NCBI GenBank assembly: GCA_040902195.1 | Contig: JBBDXS010000019.1 | Coordinates: forward strand, 1-64,000 | Origin: JBBDXS01 sp040902195 | Lineage (GTDB): Bacteria; Chloroflexota; Dehalococcoidia; DSTF01; RBG-16-68-14 | Direction: 5' to 3' | DNA: 64,000 nucleotides | Part shown: positions 31,235 through 39,228 of the stretch, in pieces | How the letters are laid out: each line of letters opens with the position of its first letter | Position numbering within the stretch: position 1 is the stretch's first letter | Notes under the pieces: generated by a model | What the model saw: only the letters and a program-made list of their open reading frames with translations | Databases searched by the model: none | What the model was told of the DNA's origin: nothing | Position numbers and translations under genes: made by a program

Positions 31235-34200
31235 CTACTCGTAGCGGAGCGCGTCCGCGACGGGCACACCGGCCGCGCTGCGGCTGGGCCAGTACGTCAT
31301 CGCAAGCGATACGACGAACGCTGCTACGACGAACCCCATCACCTGCATCCACGGAATCGCGAAGCTGATATTCTGATCGGCGAACTGTCCCGTGCTGAAC
31401 AAGTTGTGCGAGACGATGACGCCTCCGACAACTCCCGAGAGGATGCCCATCAGCGCGATGAAGGCACATTCGAGCACGAAGGTCAGGGCAACCGTGTTGC
31501 TCTGGTAGCCGATGGCCCGCAGCATACCGATCTGCTGACGCCGCTCGACAACGGAGCGGAAGGCGATCACGCCCAGCGCCGCGATGCCGACGACCAGCCC
31601 GAGAGCCATGAACGCCTGAAACATGCGATTGAACGCCTGGTCTTGCGCAGCGGCGTCGCCCAGGAGCTGTTCAATCGAGTCGGCCTGGACCCCCTGGGTC
31701 ATGAGCGCCGCTTCGATCCCGCGCGCGGCATCGAGAGCGTCCACGCCCTCGTTAAGACGGATGAATGCGCCCTGGTAGTCCGGCTCGCCATAGACCGCGC
31801 CATAGGTTGAGGCGCTTACGTAGAGGCCACCCACGATTGAGGCGTCGAGCTTGGTGCTCAGCACGCCGATGACCGTGACGGCATGCGACGTCCCCGTCTC
31901 GGTATCGCGGACCTCCACCTGGAACGGCTGAAAACGGCCATCCTTAACGTTGGCCTTGGGATCCCAGTCGTACGTGGGATCGTCGGACTGCGAATCGACG
32001 GTGCCCGCGTCCAGCAGGGCCCGGTAGGGCGTCTGCTGAAGAGTCTGGAGCACGGCCGCGTCGCTCTCATAACCGTTGGCGCGCGCTTCGAGTGAGAGTT
32101 CCGGGTTCGAGAGGTACCCATCATCCATCGCGAGGACCGGGAACGTCGACCACTCTGCTGCCTCGGGGCGGCGTACCTGTTCGCTCCCGGTGGCGGTCGT
32201 GACGCGGCCCGACAACTCGATCTGGTTCGCTTCTGGCGCCCCGGCGCTGCGCAGCGCACCGGCGACGTCGTCGAGGTTGCCGTTGCGGTTCGCTGTAGCG
32301 ATGACGTCCCAGCCACCCGTCGCTTCCGAGCCGCTGAGCGCGCTGTTGAAGTTCGACACGACGATGGTGAACGTCGTGAGCGAGAAGATGATCAGGGAGA
32401 ACATCGCGATGGTCATTCCTGTGCGGAACCGGTTGGCCAGCGGGTACGCCACGCCCATCTTGAGCGCAGGCGTGACGCCCGGGAACAGCGCGGAGACCAG
32501 CACGAAGCCCGCCGCCAGTCCGAGCAAGCCGGCCACAAGATAGGCAACCTGACCGATTCCGTCCGCAGCGTCGCCCAGCGCGACTCCAACGGCGGCCGTA
32601 GCAATCGCTGCAAGGCTGACGAGCGCGGCCTTGCGATAGGCGCTGCCGTTCTTGTTCTGGAAGAGGCTCGTGAGCAGGCGGGCGTTGAAGATGATGATCA
32701 GCGTGAACGAGATCACCACCATGATGCCCGATACGACGAACATCTCGATATCGCTGGTGAACTCGCGGCTGAGTAGCTTCTCGCCTACGTTTACGGGCGA
32801 CATCCAGTATGCGCCCAGCAGCATACCGACCAGCGTCCAGGTGACGCGCGCCGGCGCCTTGTAGTGCGCCGCGATCCCCGCGACCGAAAGCGGAAGGATG
32901 GAGAAACCGAAGGAGAAGAGGAACTCGGAGCCGTTGCTGTTAGCGCCGTAGATGCACAGCAGGCCGAGAGCGATGCCACCGGCGCCGAGGATCCACGCCC
33001 AAGAGACGTTGAAGCCCTTGCGGAGCAGAAACCACAGGCCGAGCGGCGGCACGACCATGGCCGGCACGCTCAACGCGACCCAGCGCCAACTCACGTTGCG
33101 GTGCGGCTCCGGCGACTCGTCTTCCGGCGTACCACGAATCGCTGAGACGATGTTCACCGAGCTGTTCTTGATCGATGCGATAACGACGGTGAGGAACGTG
33201 ATGACCGCGCCCAAGCAGTAGCTCACGATGAGCGAACGGACCGTTACGTGTGCGGTGATGAAGTCGAAGTCGCCGCCGAGTTCCCAACGGAGGTAGCCGA
33301 CGACGAGCGCTACCGACGCGGCCACGCCGAGCGCGCAGCCGACGACGCCCGCCAGCACGTTGTAGGACACGCCTTCCGCCAGAAAGGACTGCACGAGGTT
33401 GCTGCGCTGTGCGCCGACCGCGCGAGCCATCCCCATCTCCGGCTTCCGTTCCGCAGCCAGCATCACGAAGATCAAGAAGATCAGCATGATCCCGGCAGCG
33501 ATGGAGAAGAGCCCGAAGATGATGAAGAACGACGTGAACATGTTGCCGATCTGCTCGGCCTCGTCCACGCCGTCTAGCTTGGAGGTTTCCACAGCGGCAT
33601 TCGCGCTCTCGACACCGATGAGCTGCTGGCCGGCGTCGCTGCGGACGAACGTCTCGACCCGGGTGGCCGCGTCTTCCGCGTGCGATAGGCTGCCGCGAAC
33701 TCCGCCCGTTAGCGTGATGCCGAGGTAGTTGATCTGTCCGGGGTGGCCCGTCGCTAGCTGCACGGTCGCCATCGGCATCACGATGCCGCCCGGGCGGCTA
33801 CCGTTATCGAACCCGCCGAGGTTACCCGTGGCCTGCTCTTCGTTGACGATGCCGACCACAGTCGCCGTGATCTCGCTTGCGGAGCCACGCAAAACGATCG
33901 TATCGCCGACCTTGGCGTCGAGCGCCTCGGCTGCACGCTCGTTCACAAGCGCGTCGTTCGGACCGAGCGTGGACGTGTCGAAGCTGCCGCCGTCGACGAG
34001 GCTCAGCCCGCCGACCGCGCTCAGCCGCGCGCCGTCGACGCCTGTGAGAAAGAAGGTGGGCTCGGACAGGCTGGACCGTAGGTCCGTCCCTGGCACCGGC
34101 TCGTAGATGAAGGGCAGGAAGCCTTCGATGTCCGGATCGGCCGCGAACTGCTGCTCGAGCCCTGCGGTCGCGTCCTGGGGGAAGTAGACGGGCGCATCGG

Positions 34201-34516
34201 TGCTCTGCGCGGTGTCTTCGCCTCGCAGGTTGAGGCCCAAGTCGATGCGCTGCCATTGGTTGTACATTGCGTTGGAGACGGAGTAGTCGATGGTGTCCCC
34301 GGTCGTGAACGCGGCAGAGATGATCAGCGTCGCGAGCATCAGGCCGAGGACGGTCAGTCCGGTCTGGAGGCGGCGGCGCAGAAGGTTGCGCAGCCCCATC
34401 TTAAACATGACCCGGTTGGTGAGGAAGATGTACAGCACGGCCACGATGCTGATGGCGAACAGCGCCACGAGCACGACCATGATTGCGTTCATTGGGATGC
34501 CGAACAGCTTATCCAT
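31235..34516 (-). CDS. ABC transporter permease, MacB/FtsX type, two FtsX domains
   Basis: 1093 residues. A first helix (about 10-35) and LLRRRLQTGLTVLGLMLATL lead into a MacB-like extracellular domain (about 70-320). The first FtsX domain (about 330-470) has FGLFSIAAGIMLIFLIFVML and GMARAVGAQRSNLVQSFLAE. Several more helices span 480-680, then a second extracellular domain (700-950) and a second FtsX domain at the end (QQIGMLRAIGYQSNTVALTF). It should couple ATP hydrolysis by the neighbouring ATPase to export or extrusion of lipids, peptides or drugs. ATG overlaps the ATPase stop (TAATG). Confidence 0.92.
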   Translation of the reverse strand: MDKLFGIPMNAIMVVLVALFAISIVAVLYIFLTNRVMFKMGLRNLLRRRLQTGLTVLGLMLATLIISAAFTTGDTIDYSVSNAMYNQWQRIDLGLNLRGEDTAQSTDAPVYFPQDATAGLEQQFAADPDIEGFLPFIYEPVPGTDLRSSLSEPTFFLTGVDGARLSAVGGLSLVDGGSFDTSTLGPNDALVNERAAEALDAKVGDTIVLRGSASEITATVVGIVNEEQATGNLGGFDNGSRPGGIVMPMATVQLATGHPGQINYLGITLTGGVRGSLSHAEDAATRVETFVRSDAGQQLIGVESANAAVETSKLDGVDEAEQIGNMFTSFFIIFGLFSIAAGIMLIFLIFVMLAAERKPEMGMARAVGAQRSNLVQSFLAEGVSYNVLAGVVGCALGVAASVALVVGYLRWELGGDFDFITAHVTVRSLIVSYCLGAVITFLTVVIASIKNSSVNIVSAIRGTPEDESPEPHRNVSWRWVALSVPAMVVPPLGLWFLLRKGFNVSWAWILGAGGIALGLLCIYGANSNGSEFLFSFGFSILPLSVAGIAAHYKAPARVTWTLVGMLLGAYWMSPVNVGEKLLSREFTSDIEMFVVSGIMVVISFTLIIIFNARLLTSLFQNKNGSAYRKAALVSLAAIATAAVGVALGDAADGIGQVAYLVAGLLGLAAGFVLVSALFPGVTPALKMGVAYPLANRFRTGMTIAMFSLIIFSLTTFTIVVSNFNSALSGSEATGGWDVIATANRNGNLDDVAGALRSAGAPEANQIELSGRVTTATGSEQVRRPEAAEWSTFPVLAMDDGYLSNPELSLEARANGYESDAAVLQTLQQTPYRALLDAGTVDSQSDDPTYDWDPKANVKDGRFQPFQVEVRDTETGTSHAVTVIGVLSTKLDASIVGGLYVSASTYGAVYGEPDYQGAFIRLNEGVDALDAARGIEAALMTQGVQADSIEQLLGDAAAQDQAFNRMFQAFMALGLVVGIAALGVIAFRSVVERRQQIGMLRAIGYQSNTVALTFVLECAFIALMGILSGVVGGVIVSHNLFSTGQFADQNISFAIPWMQVMGFVVAAFVVSLAMTYWPSRSAAGVPVADALRYE

Positions 34517-35265
34517 TAGTTCTTCTCCTCTCCGACGATCAGGCCGTCGTTCATGCGGACCGTTCGATGGCAGCGGCGTCCCACGCCGGGGTCGTGCGTA
34601 ACGATGACAAAGGTCTGTCCCTGCTCGCGGTTGAGGCCCTCCATCAGCTCGAGCAGGTCGTTCGCCGTCTTGGAATCGAGAGCGCCTGTGGGCTCGTCGG
34701 CCCAGACGATCGCCGGGTCGTTGACGAGCGAGCGCGCGATGGTGACGCGCTGTCGCTGGCCGCCGGACAGTTGCGCCGGATAGGCCTCGGGCCTGGCCGA
34801 CAGACCGACGCGCTCGAGCGCCGCTAGCGCCCGCTCGCGCGCCTTGCCGGTGTTCACGCCTGAGACCACCAGCGGCAGCTCGACGTTCTCCACGGCCGAG
34901 AGCACGGGCAGCAGGTTGTACGTCTGGAAGATGAAGCCCATGTGGTGCGCGCGGTAGGACGTCTTCTGCCGGTCGCTCATCGTCGCCAGGTCCTCGCCGT
35001 TAATGCGGACGACGCCCTCGGTGACGCGGTCGAGGCCGCTCATGCAGTTGAGCAGCGTCGTCTTGCCGCAGCCGGACGGCCCCATAACGGCGACCATCTC
35101 GCCGCGCGTCACCGTCAGAGAGACGCCCTGGAGCGCCTGCACCTTCGTGTCGCCGCTGGCGTAGCTCTTGACCACGTCGATGACTTCGACGATGGCGTTG
35201 ATGGGGGACGGCGCCGGCGTCTCCGCCTGCGTCCGCTGCCTTCTACCCGGTAGTGTGAGTGTCAT
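34516..35265 (-). CDS. ABC transporter ATP-binding protein (LolD/MacB type)
   Basis: 249 residues. Walker A is GPSGCGKTT, the Q-loop is FQTYNLLPVLSAVENVELPL, the signature LSGGQRQRV, Walker B IVWADEPTGALD, and the H-loop IVTHD. YLNCMSGLD-type LLNCMSGLDRVTEG is usual for the LolD/MacB branch. The ATG at 35265 is chosen because AAGGAAGGA lies just upstream; the open frame extends further without support. It overlaps the permease start by one base. Confidence 0.93.
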   Translation of the reverse strand: MTLTLPGRRQRTQAETPAPSPINAIVEVIDVVKSYASGDTKVQALQGVSLTVTRGEMVAVMGPSGCGKTTLLNCMSGLDRVTEGVVRINGEDLATMSDRQKTSYRAHHMGFIFQTYNLLPVLSAVENVELPLVVSGVNTGKARERALAALERVGLSARPEAYPAQLSGGQRQRVTIARSLVNDPAIVWADEPTGALDSKTANDLLELMEGLNREQGQTFVIVTHDPGVGRRCHRTVRMNDGLIVGEEKN

Positions 35266-35330
35266 CTGGTCCTTCCTTTCTGTAGTGTGAATGTGGATGT
35301 CGTATTCGGTCGAGAGAAGTCGCTTAGGCG

Positions 35331-35720
35331 TCACGCATCACTCCCCTCCTCTCCTTGCGCAGCGCGCCTGATCGCCGAAAGCAGCGCGCCGTCCGCGTGC
35401 TGCTTGGCCACAAAGCCGGCGGCGCCGGCGGCCAGCGCCCGCGCTACCGTGCTGGCGTCGTCGTGCATGCTGAGCATGACGACGGCCGGAGCCGGAGCGA
35501 GCTGCTGGAGCGCGATGGTGGCGGCGATGCCGTCCAGACCCGGCAGCTCGATGTCCATCACGACGACGTGCGGGGCGAGCTGCCGGCTCATCTCCACTGC
35601 GGAAGACGCGTCGACAGCCTCTCCGACAACCTCGACGTCCGGCTCGATCGCGAGCCGCATGCGAAGTCCGCGCCGGATGGCCGCTTCATCGTCTACGAGT
35701 AGGAGCCGGATGGTTTTCAT
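35331..35720 (-). CDS. Stand-alone response-regulator receiver domain
   Basis: 129 residues and only a receiver: acidic pair DDE at 10-12, phosphorylation site Asp56 (VVVMDIELPG), Ser/Thr in VVMLSMHDD and Lys in GFVAKQHA. The fold and sequence are NarL-like but the helix-turn-helix output domain is absent. It lies 65 bases upstream of the ABC ATPase gene on the same strand and divergent from a NarL/NarX pair, so it may compete for phosphate from that kinase. Confidence 0.85.
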   Translation of the reverse strand: MKTIRLLLVDDEAAIRRGLRMRLAIEPDVEVVGEAVDASSAVEMSRQLAPHVVVMDIELPGLDGIAATIALQQLAPAPAVVMLSMHDDASTVARALAAGAAGFVAKQHADGALLSAIRRAAQGEEGSDA

Positions 35721-35845
35721 GACACGGTCATTGTCGCCTCTGGCACCTTCGCTGGTATCCAGCGCTGGGCGGGTCAGGAGCTAGGCCTCCGGCGGATGCC
35801 CGGCCTCCGTCGAAAGGCGGAGGGCGCGTGTATACTGGTGCTCTC
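35721..35845. promoter_or_regulatory. Divergent promoter region between receiver and NarL genes
   Basis: A -10-like TATACT at 35831-35836 lies only 9 bases before the NarL-type ATG, indicating a leaderless or near-leaderless transcript. GCCTCCGTCGAAAGGCGGAG (about 35803-35822) is a short inverted repeat that could be a regulator site. Confidence 0.45.
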
Positions 35846-36487
35846 ATGCCGATACGCATCCTCATCGCCGACGACCACAGCGTGGTCCGACAGGGCTTGC
35901 GCATGTTCCTCGCGCTCGATCCGGAGCTGGAGGTGGTCGGGGAGGCGGAGAACGGATCGAGGGCGCTGGAGCTGGCGCGCGAGCTGCTCCCGGACGTGGT
36001 ACTGATGGACTTGCTGATGCCCGTGATGGACGGCGTGACCGCGATCGAGGCGATCCGGCGCGAGCTGGCGGATACCGAGGTAATCGCGCTGACGAGCGTC
36101 CTCGAAGATGCATCGGTCGTCGGCGCGGTGAAGGCGGGCGCGATCGGCTACCTACTCAAGGACACGCAGGCCGACGAGCTCTGCCGCGCGATCAAGGCGG
36201 CGGCGGCGGGGCAGGTCCAGCTCTCGCCGCAGGCGGCCGCCCGGCTCGTACGAGAGGTGCGCGCGCCCGAGAGCCCGCAGTCGCTCACTGAGCGCGAGAC
36301 GGACGTGTTGCGCCTGCTGGCGCTGGGCAAGGCGAACAAAGAGATCGCGGCGGAGCTGACGATCGGCGAGAAGACCGTAAAGACGCACGTCAGCAACATT
36401 CTGATGAAGCTGGGCGTCCAGAGCCGCACGCAGGCGGCGCTCTACGCGGCGCAGATCGGGCTGGCGAAGCTCGAAACGACACAATAG
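35846..36487 (+). CDS. NarL/LuxR family response regulator
   Basis: 213 residues. Receiver domain with Asp55 (VVLMDLLMPV) and the DDH acidic cluster at 9-11, then a LuxR-type helix-turn-helix (about 150-205): SLTERETDVLRLLALGKANK, EIAAELTIGEKTVKTHVSNI. It starts a two-gene operon with the sensor kinase 12 bases downstream. The likely target is the divergent receiver/ABC operon, by position. Confidence 0.93.
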   Translation: MPIRILIADDHSVVRQGLRMFLALDPELEVVGEAENGSRALELARELLPDVVLMDLLMPVMDGVTAIEAIRRELADTEVIALTSVLEDASVVGAVKAGAIGYLLKDTQADELCRAIKAAAAGQVQLSPQAAARLVREVRAPESPQSLTERETDVLRLLALGKANKEIAAELTIGEKTVKTHVSNILMKLGVQSRTQAALYAAQIGLAKLETTQ

Positions 36488-36499
36488 GCGAGAGCCGCC

Positions 36500-38995
36500 G
36501 TGCGATTCCAGAATCTCTCTCTCGGCTTCAAGCTCAACATTGCGCTGCTCATCTTCTTGCTGGTGCTCGGCTCGGCGACCTCCGCCATCTTCCTCTACGG
36601 CTTTAACCGTACCCAAGACAATGCGAATCAGCGCAGCCAGGAGGCCCTCGAAGAGGAAGGCAAGCTAGCGCTGCAGGCGCTCGTCGGCGGGATTGCGGAC
36701 GCGGGCGCCCTGCAGATCGAGTACGCCGCTGAGGTTGGACAGCGCGCCGGCCACTACCTCCAGGACTTCGAGGCGACCGGCGCCTCGGCGCCGTACGACG
36801 TATCGCGCTTCGTCAAGACGGAGGATGGCGTCTGGTACGACCCCGACCCCAACCGCGTCTCGGACGTCGTCGTGCCGAACCACGTTGTCGAGCTGGACGA
36901 GGATATCATCGACGACATCGAATACTCAGCGCCGCTCGATGCCCTCCTGCCGGCCCTGGCGGAGGGCTTTCCGGGCCAGCTCAGCGGCGATGCCTTTCAT
37001 CCTTTTGCCATCATCTTCGTGGGACTCAATGGCGTAGGCCGGTACTACCCGCCGATCGGCATCCAGGAAACCACACCAGCTGAACTCGACGTATCCGACT
37101 TCGACGACCGCTTTGGTCCGGTTGCCAATCCCGAACGTGAGAGTGTCTGGACGCCCCCGTATGAGGACCTCCAGGGCAGAGGGCTGGTCATCACCGCGCA
37201 GACACCAATCTACGACGGCGATGACACGTTCCGTGGCATCTTCGAGGTCGACCTTTCGATTGCCAGCCTTGTCGAACAGATCAACCAGCTCAAGCCGACC
37301 GCGAGCGGGTTCACGTTTTATGTGGACAGCGAAGGCGAGATCATGCAGACGGCCGCGTACGGGCTTCTCAGTAGGGAGGCTGAGGAGAATGCCGAGCTGA
37401 CGGCCGTGCTCGACGCGATGAAGGCCGGCCAGGCGGGACAGGCCCTCGTCAGTGACCACGTGCTGCTGGATGGCGAAGAGTTCTTCATCGCCCATACGCC
37501 GATGTCGCCGATTGGCGGGAGTATCGCGGTCGCTGCCCCCGTCGAGGAGGTGACGGCGCAGGCCGCGACGATCACCGCGGGCATCGACGAGGAAGGGAAC
37601 CGCACCTTCCAGTTCATGCTCATCGCGATGGGGGCGCTCTTCGTTTCCGGCCTCGCCGGCGCAACGTGGCTCAACCGCCGCCTCCTTGTCGCGCCGCTGC
37701 AGCAACTCGCGGCGGGAACGCGCGCGGTCGCCGCGGGCGACATGAGCGTGCGGGTAGCGCTCGATCGGCGCGATGAGCTAGGCGCGCTGGCCGGGTCGTT
37801 CAACACCATGGTGGAAAAGCTCCGCGAGTCGGAGCTCTTGCTGGAGCGCCGCGTCGAGGACCGCACGCGAGAGCTGGATGCTCTCCTCCGCGCCGACGCC
37901 GAGCTGTTCCGCTCCCTCGATCTGGATGAAGTGCTGCAGGCGCTGGTGGATGTCGCGGTGGACTTGCTCGGAGCAGATAAGAGCCTCGTGACCATTTGGG
38001 ACCGAGATCGCGGAGAAGCTCAACTCCGCGCTTCCAGGAATATGTCGACGGAATCGGTCGAGCTGTTCAAGACCGCTCTGACGCGGCCAGGCCATGGTTC
38101 GCTCCCGGACGACTTCGACCTAGTCATCCATAGAGACTTGCCGTTGTCGGGGACAACTCTTGTTGAAGAACGGCTGGTGTACGAAATCGCTCAGCGCGAA
38201 GGCATAGCCCTTTCGGTTGAGGTCCCGATCAAATCGCCCGCGCGCGGCGTCTTGGGAGGCTTCGGCATCGGATACACCCGGCCGCACGAATTCAGCAAGG
38301 ACGATGAACGCCTCTTCACGGCGCTTGCCGAACGCGCCGCCGTCGCCATCGAGAACGCTGCGCTGTACGAACGCGCCCAGCAGGCTGCGTTGCTCGAGGA
38401 GCGCCAACGACTCGCGCGCGAGCTGCACGACTCGGTCTCGCAGGCGCTCTACGGTATCGCGCTGGGCGCTCGCACCGCCCGTACGCTGCTCGATCAGGAC
38501 GCATCGAAAGCTGCGGAACCGCTCGATTATGTCCTCTCCCTCGCGGAAGCAGGACTCACCGAGATGCGCGCGCTGATCTTCGAGCTGCGGCCAGAGTCGC
38601 TCGAGAGCGAGGGCGTCGTGGCGTCGCTCGAGAGGCAGATCGCGGCTGCCCGCGTGCGTCACGAGCTCGAGATCGAGTTCAACGCGCCACCGGAGCCCGA
38701 CGCCTCGCTCCGGGTAAAGGAGGCCATCTACCGGATCGCGCAGGAGGCGCTGCACAACATCGCGAAGCACGCGCGGGCGAAGCGCGTCTGGGTGACGTTG
38801 GAGGCCGTCGATGGCTCGCTGTCACTCGAAGTGCGCGACGACGGCGTCGGCTTCGACCCGTCCGCGGACTTCGCGGGGCACCTGGGCCTGCGTTCGATGC
38901 GAGAACGCGCCGCGAAAGCCGGCGGCAAGCTGGACATCACGAGCGAGGTTGGGAGTGGGTCCCGCATCCGCGTCACGCTCCCGGCGAGCGCGTGA
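36500..38995 (+). CDS. NarX-like sensor histidine kinase
   Basis: 831 residues. Helix 1 (about 10-35) and helix 2 (about 372-395) enclose a large extracellular sensor part; HAMP follows (LNRRLLVAPLQQLAAGTRAV), then a coiled linker, a GAF domain (about 465-625), HisKA_3 with His643 in ARELHDSVSQALYG, and HATPase (DGVGFDPSADFAGHLGLRSM). It phosphorylates the NarL partner in response to an outside signal that cannot be identified. Its stop codon lies 9 bases before the degraded ferritin-like remnant at 39003. Confidence 0.93.
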   Translation: MRFQNLSLGFKLNIALLIFLLVLGSATSAIFLYGFNRTQDNANQRSQEALEEEGKLALQALVGGIADAGALQIEYAAEVGQRAGHYLQDFEATGASAPYDVSRFVKTEDGVWYDPDPNRVSDVVVPNHVVELDEDIIDDIEYSAPLDALLPALAEGFPGQLSGDAFHPFAIIFVGLNGVGRYYPPIGIQETTPAELDVSDFDDRFGPVANPERESVWTPPYEDLQGRGLVITAQTPIYDGDDTFRGIFEVDLSIASLVEQINQLKPTASGFTFYVDSEGEIMQTAAYGLLSREAEENAELTAVLDAMKAGQAGQALVSDHVLLDGEEFFIAHTPMSPIGGSIAVAAPVEEVTAQAATITAGIDEEGNRTFQFMLIAMGALFVSGLAGATWLNRRLLVAPLQQLAAGTRAVAAGDMSVRVALDRRDELGALAGSFNTMVEKLRESELLLERRVEDRTRELDALLRADAELFRSLDLDEVLQALVDVAVDLLGADKSLVTIWDRDRGEAQLRASRNMSTESVELFKTALTRPGHGSLPDDFDLVIHRDLPLSGTTLVEERLVYEIAQREGIALSVEVPIKSPARGVLGGFGIGYTRPHEFSKDDERLFTALAERAAVAIENAALYERAQQAALLEERQRLARELHDSVSQALYGIALGARTARTLLDQDASKAAEPLDYVLSLAEAGLTEMRALIFELRPESLESEGVVASLERQIAAARVRHELEIEFNAPPEPDASLRVKEAIYRIAQEALHNIAKHARAKRVWVTLEAVDGSLSLEVRDDGVGFDPSADFAGHLGLRSMRERAAKAGGKLDITSEVGSGSRIRVTLPASA

Positions 38996-39002
38996 TGCTC
39001 AG

Positions 39003-39144
39003 CACGGCGGGGGCCGCGCCATTCGTCTGCTGGACGCCGGCGAAGGTGTCCGGGTAGTCGTTGAGGGCTCCTCCGTTTAAAGGACGGTCGTGTCGAAGTG
39101 GCGTATAGGGCAACCCAGCAACGCTACTGTGCGCGTTAAGGTTG
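39003..39144 (-). pseudogene. Remnant of a second ferritin-like gene with its promoter
   Basis: Bases 39003-39066 read on the minus strand encode LNDYPDTFAG-VQQTNGAAPAVL, matching residues about 125-147 of the protein at 30228-31043. Directly upstream (39067-39144) is a copy of that gene's leader and promoter (GGAGG, TATACG, TTAACG). The first about 120 codons and everything after are missing. The promoter copy has an altered -35 and a longer spacer, so it is probably dead. Confidence 0.75.
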
Positions 39145-39172
39145 GAAGGGGCGGCCGCTGGCCACATGCCGA

Positions 39173-39202
39173 GGAGGCCCTCCGACGAATCGGAGGGCCT
39201 CC
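39173..39202. terminator. Hairpin downstream of the dockerin-like gene
   Basis: GGAGGCCCTCCGA and TCGGAGGGCCTCC pair around a CGAA tetraloop. It lies 27 bases after the stop of the minus-strand gene at 39229. No T tract follows on either strand. Confidence 0.55.
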
Positions 39203-39228
39203 CAACTCTCGGCGAGAGGTAACGCCAG

